DNA of 64,000 bases, taken from the NCBI GenBank assembly GCA_919901745.1, contig CAKKPP010000005.1, positions 85,894 through 149,893 on the forward strand. Direction: 5' to 3'. The notes under the pieces were generated by a model, which ran no database searches, was not told the DNA's origin, and worked only from the letters and a program-made list of their open reading frames with translations. Within the stretch, counting starts at the first letter, position 1. Every line of letters starts with the position of its first letter. Position numbers and translations under genes: made by a program. Shown in pieces: positions 62,620 through 64,000 of this stretch. The stretch comes from Chloroflexota bacterium. GTDB lineage: Bacteria > Chloroflexota > Limnocylindria > Limnocylindrales > CSP1-4.

Positions 62620-64000
62620 ATGCGTGGTCCCCAGCGACTGAGCCTCCGATTCAGGATCGCCGGCGGCGTTTTCGCCGGGCTGGTCGTCCTCTTTTCGTTC
62701 TTCGGCCCTCTCGCCATCCGCACGATCAACCTGAGCATCGATGTCGCCCTGGAGGAGCGCCTCCGCCTGGCGCAGATCAGCGCTGAATCCGTCGACGAGC
62801 TCATTGAGCACACCAGGCGGCAGCTCGAGAAGGCAGCCGCCCTGGTGGCAGCCGGGCCGACAGAGGAGGAGGAGAGCCAGGTCGCGCACGTCTACGATCT
62901 GCTCAGCGAGTTCGACCGGCTCGTCCGCCTGAGCCCGGAGGGCCGCGTGCTGTGGATTGCCCCACCGCGGACCGACGGCGCCGGCTGGCCCTTCATGGAG
63001 GACACGGCGCTCCGGGCGGCGCTTCGTCGCATGGAAACCAGTGTCGTCGCGCCGGCACGGGGAATCCTGCCGGATGACCTGATCGCGATCCTGGTCACCC
63101 CGCTCGATCGGAAGAACCGGTCTGCCGGCTTCCTCGCCGGGGAACTCCGCGCCTCGCACGGCGACGTCAACCTCCTCTCGCTGCCGCAGGACGGGGGTTC
63201 GGTTCGCTCCGAGATCGTCGATGCGGCCGGCTACATCGTCGCCCAGTCTCGTGACGGAGATCCCGATCGCTCTGACGCGCACGTCGAGATTCTTGGCCCG
63301 ATGATCGCCGCCGGCCGACCCGGCACGGCGATCCACGAGGTCGAGGACGGCGCCGACCACGTCGTCGCCTACTACCCGTTTCGCTCGCATCCGGGTGGCG
63401 TCGTGGTCGAACAGACCGAGGACGTCGCGTTCGCGATCCCCCAGGAGATGCAGCGGACGATGCTCGTCTACGGCATCGTCGCGCTCGTGCTCGCCTCGGT
63501 GGGTGCCTGGCTCCACGCCCATTCGGTCGTCCTGCCGATCCGGCGTCTCACCGGCGCTGCCGCGCGAATGGCCTCCGGCGACCTGGACAGCCCAATCGCG
63601 GTCTCCCGTGACGATGAGATCGGGGAGCTCGCCCGTCGCTTCGACGAGATGCGCATGAAGCTGAGGGCCTCCCTCGAGGAGAGCGCCCACTGGGCAGAGG
63701 AGCTCGAACACCGCGTGGCTGATCGGACGCGAGAGGTGGAAGACAAGAACCTCGAGCTCAACGTCCTCAATCGAACCCGGCGCCAGCTCCTGGCCAAGAC
63801 GATCTCCGCCCAGGAAGAAGAGCGCAAGCGCCTGGCGCGCGAGTTGCACGACGACTCGGCGCAGACGCTGGCGGCCGTCCTGATGACGCTCAAGACGGCA
63901 GAGGACGCGCTCCCCGCCGCCTCCCACGGCGCGCGGCAGGCGATGGACCGGAGCCGCTCCCAGCTCGAGGTGGCGCTGCGCGAGATCCGCAAGGCGATCA
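62620..64000 (+). CDS. Membrane sensor histidine kinase, HAMP/HisKA_3 type (runs off the window)
   Basis: The first 460 codons are present. A transmembrane helix at about 10-30, an extracytoplasmic region of about 245 residues with two sensor-like halves (EEESQVAHVYDLLSEFDRLV; SLPQDGGSVRSEIVDAAGYI), a second helix at about 280-298 (MLVYGIVALVLASVGAWLHA), a HAMP domain (RMASGDLDSPIAVSRDDEIG) and the HisKA_3 box EEERKRLARELHDDSAQTLA with the phospho-acceptor His. The HAMP-coil-HisKA_3 part closely parallels the kinase at 2967 (AKTISAQEEER versus RKTISAQEEER). A NarL-type regulator is expected just outside the window. Confidence 0.9.
   Translation, partial: MRGPQRLSLRFRIAGGVFAGLVVLFSFFGPLAIRTINLSIDVALEERLRLAQISAESVDELIEHTRRQLEKAAALVAAGPTEEEESQVAHVYDLLSEFDRLVRLSPEGRVLWIAPPRTDGAGWPFMEDTALRAALRRMETSVVAPARGILPDDLIAILVTPLDRKNRSAGFLAGELRASHGDVNLLSLPQDGGSVRSEIVDAAGYIVAQSRDGDPDRSDAHVEILGPMIAAGRPGTAIHEVEDGADHVVAYYPFRSHPGGVVVEQTEDVAFAIPQEMQRTMLVYGIVALVLASVGAWLHAHSVVLPIRRLTGAAARMASGDLDSPIAVSRDDEIGELARRFDEMRMKLRASLEESAHWAEELEHRVADRTREVEDKNLELNVLNRTRRQLLAKTISAQEEERKRLARELHDDSAQTLAAVLMTLKTAEDALPAASHGARQAMDRSRSQLEVALREIRKAI

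Noticed and set aside
62405..62641. Plus-strand frame of 78 codons before the last kinase
   Set aside because: It overlaps the kinase start in another frame, has no binding site and no protein-like pattern.

Overview
This GC-rich window is very densely coded. Many genes overlap by four bases (ATGA or GTGA), and there are long shadow frames on the antisense strands. Gene content suggests a free-living aerobic bacterium with Chloroflexota-like (possibly Limnocylindria-like) gene order: a succinylase-type dapB-dapA-dapD-lysA operon, a b6-type cytochrome/Rieske operon, a DUF2203/DUF309/rhodanese operon and Pro/Thr-rich lipoproteins. The phylum is an inference from content, not a computed assignment.

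Layout. 1-275: start of PEP carboxylase (minus). 317-5483: two sensor kinase/response regulator pairs with a small Cys-rich protein between them. 5673-6665: lipoprotein with two cupredoxin domains. 6868-8687: SAM-I riboswitch and terminator in front of a threonine synthase-like gene overlapping a MoaD/CysO-like sulfur carrier gene. 8744-14724 (minus): glutamate synthase large subunit and ammonium transporter. 14923-19141 (minus): lysine operon dapB-dapA-dapD-lysA preceded by a Lys-rich leader peptide and an intrinsic terminator, a possible attenuator. 19384-24391 (minus): exported propeller protein, tRNA-Lys, two exported proteins, a repeat-rich gap, a D-2-hydroxyacid dehydrogenase and an aminotransferase. 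24470-25697: DUF2203, DUF309, rhodanese. 25732-32170 (minus): respiratory operon of GltD-like flavoprotein, cytochrome b6-like, subunit IV-like, Rieske, cytochrome c-cupredoxin fusion and kelch membrane protein. 32432-44054: mostly housekeeping and envelope genes (PIG-L deacetylase, Bcp peroxiredoxin, thiamine pyrophosphokinase, YbaK, GIDE protein, a HTH-GAF-GGDEF protein, LysM polysaccharide deacetylase, class I glutamine amidotransferase).

44105-50183 is a mosaic of Rhs polymorphic-toxin modules on the minus strand: three toxin tips, each followed by a small putative immunity gene, two short homologous Rhs-core stubs, and an IS110-family element inserted in the Rhs core. At its far end the mosaic truncates an ABC-transporter substrate-binding lipoprotein gene.

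50362-55241 returns to ordinary genes (WYL regulator, HD hydrolase, M23 peptidase, CAP protein). tRNA-Arg(TCG) at 55295 is followed directly by remnants of defence genes: the C-terminus of a type III restriction enzyme, a BrnT toxin with an unusual partner, a GIY-YIG-like protein and an Mrr-like N-terminal scrap. A 15-base copy of the tRNA 3' end recurs at 62041. After an EF-Tu-like domain protein, a second M23 peptidase, a lipoprotein serpin, a DUF1989 protein and a methyltransferase, the window ends inside a third sensor kinase.

The strongest candidates for new biology are: the SAM-riboswitch-controlled threonine synthase-like/sulfur-carrier pair, possibly a carrier-dependent homocysteine route; the Lys-leader attenuator of the dap operon; the modular Rhs toxin array; and the flavoprotein-cytochrome b6 respiratory operon.
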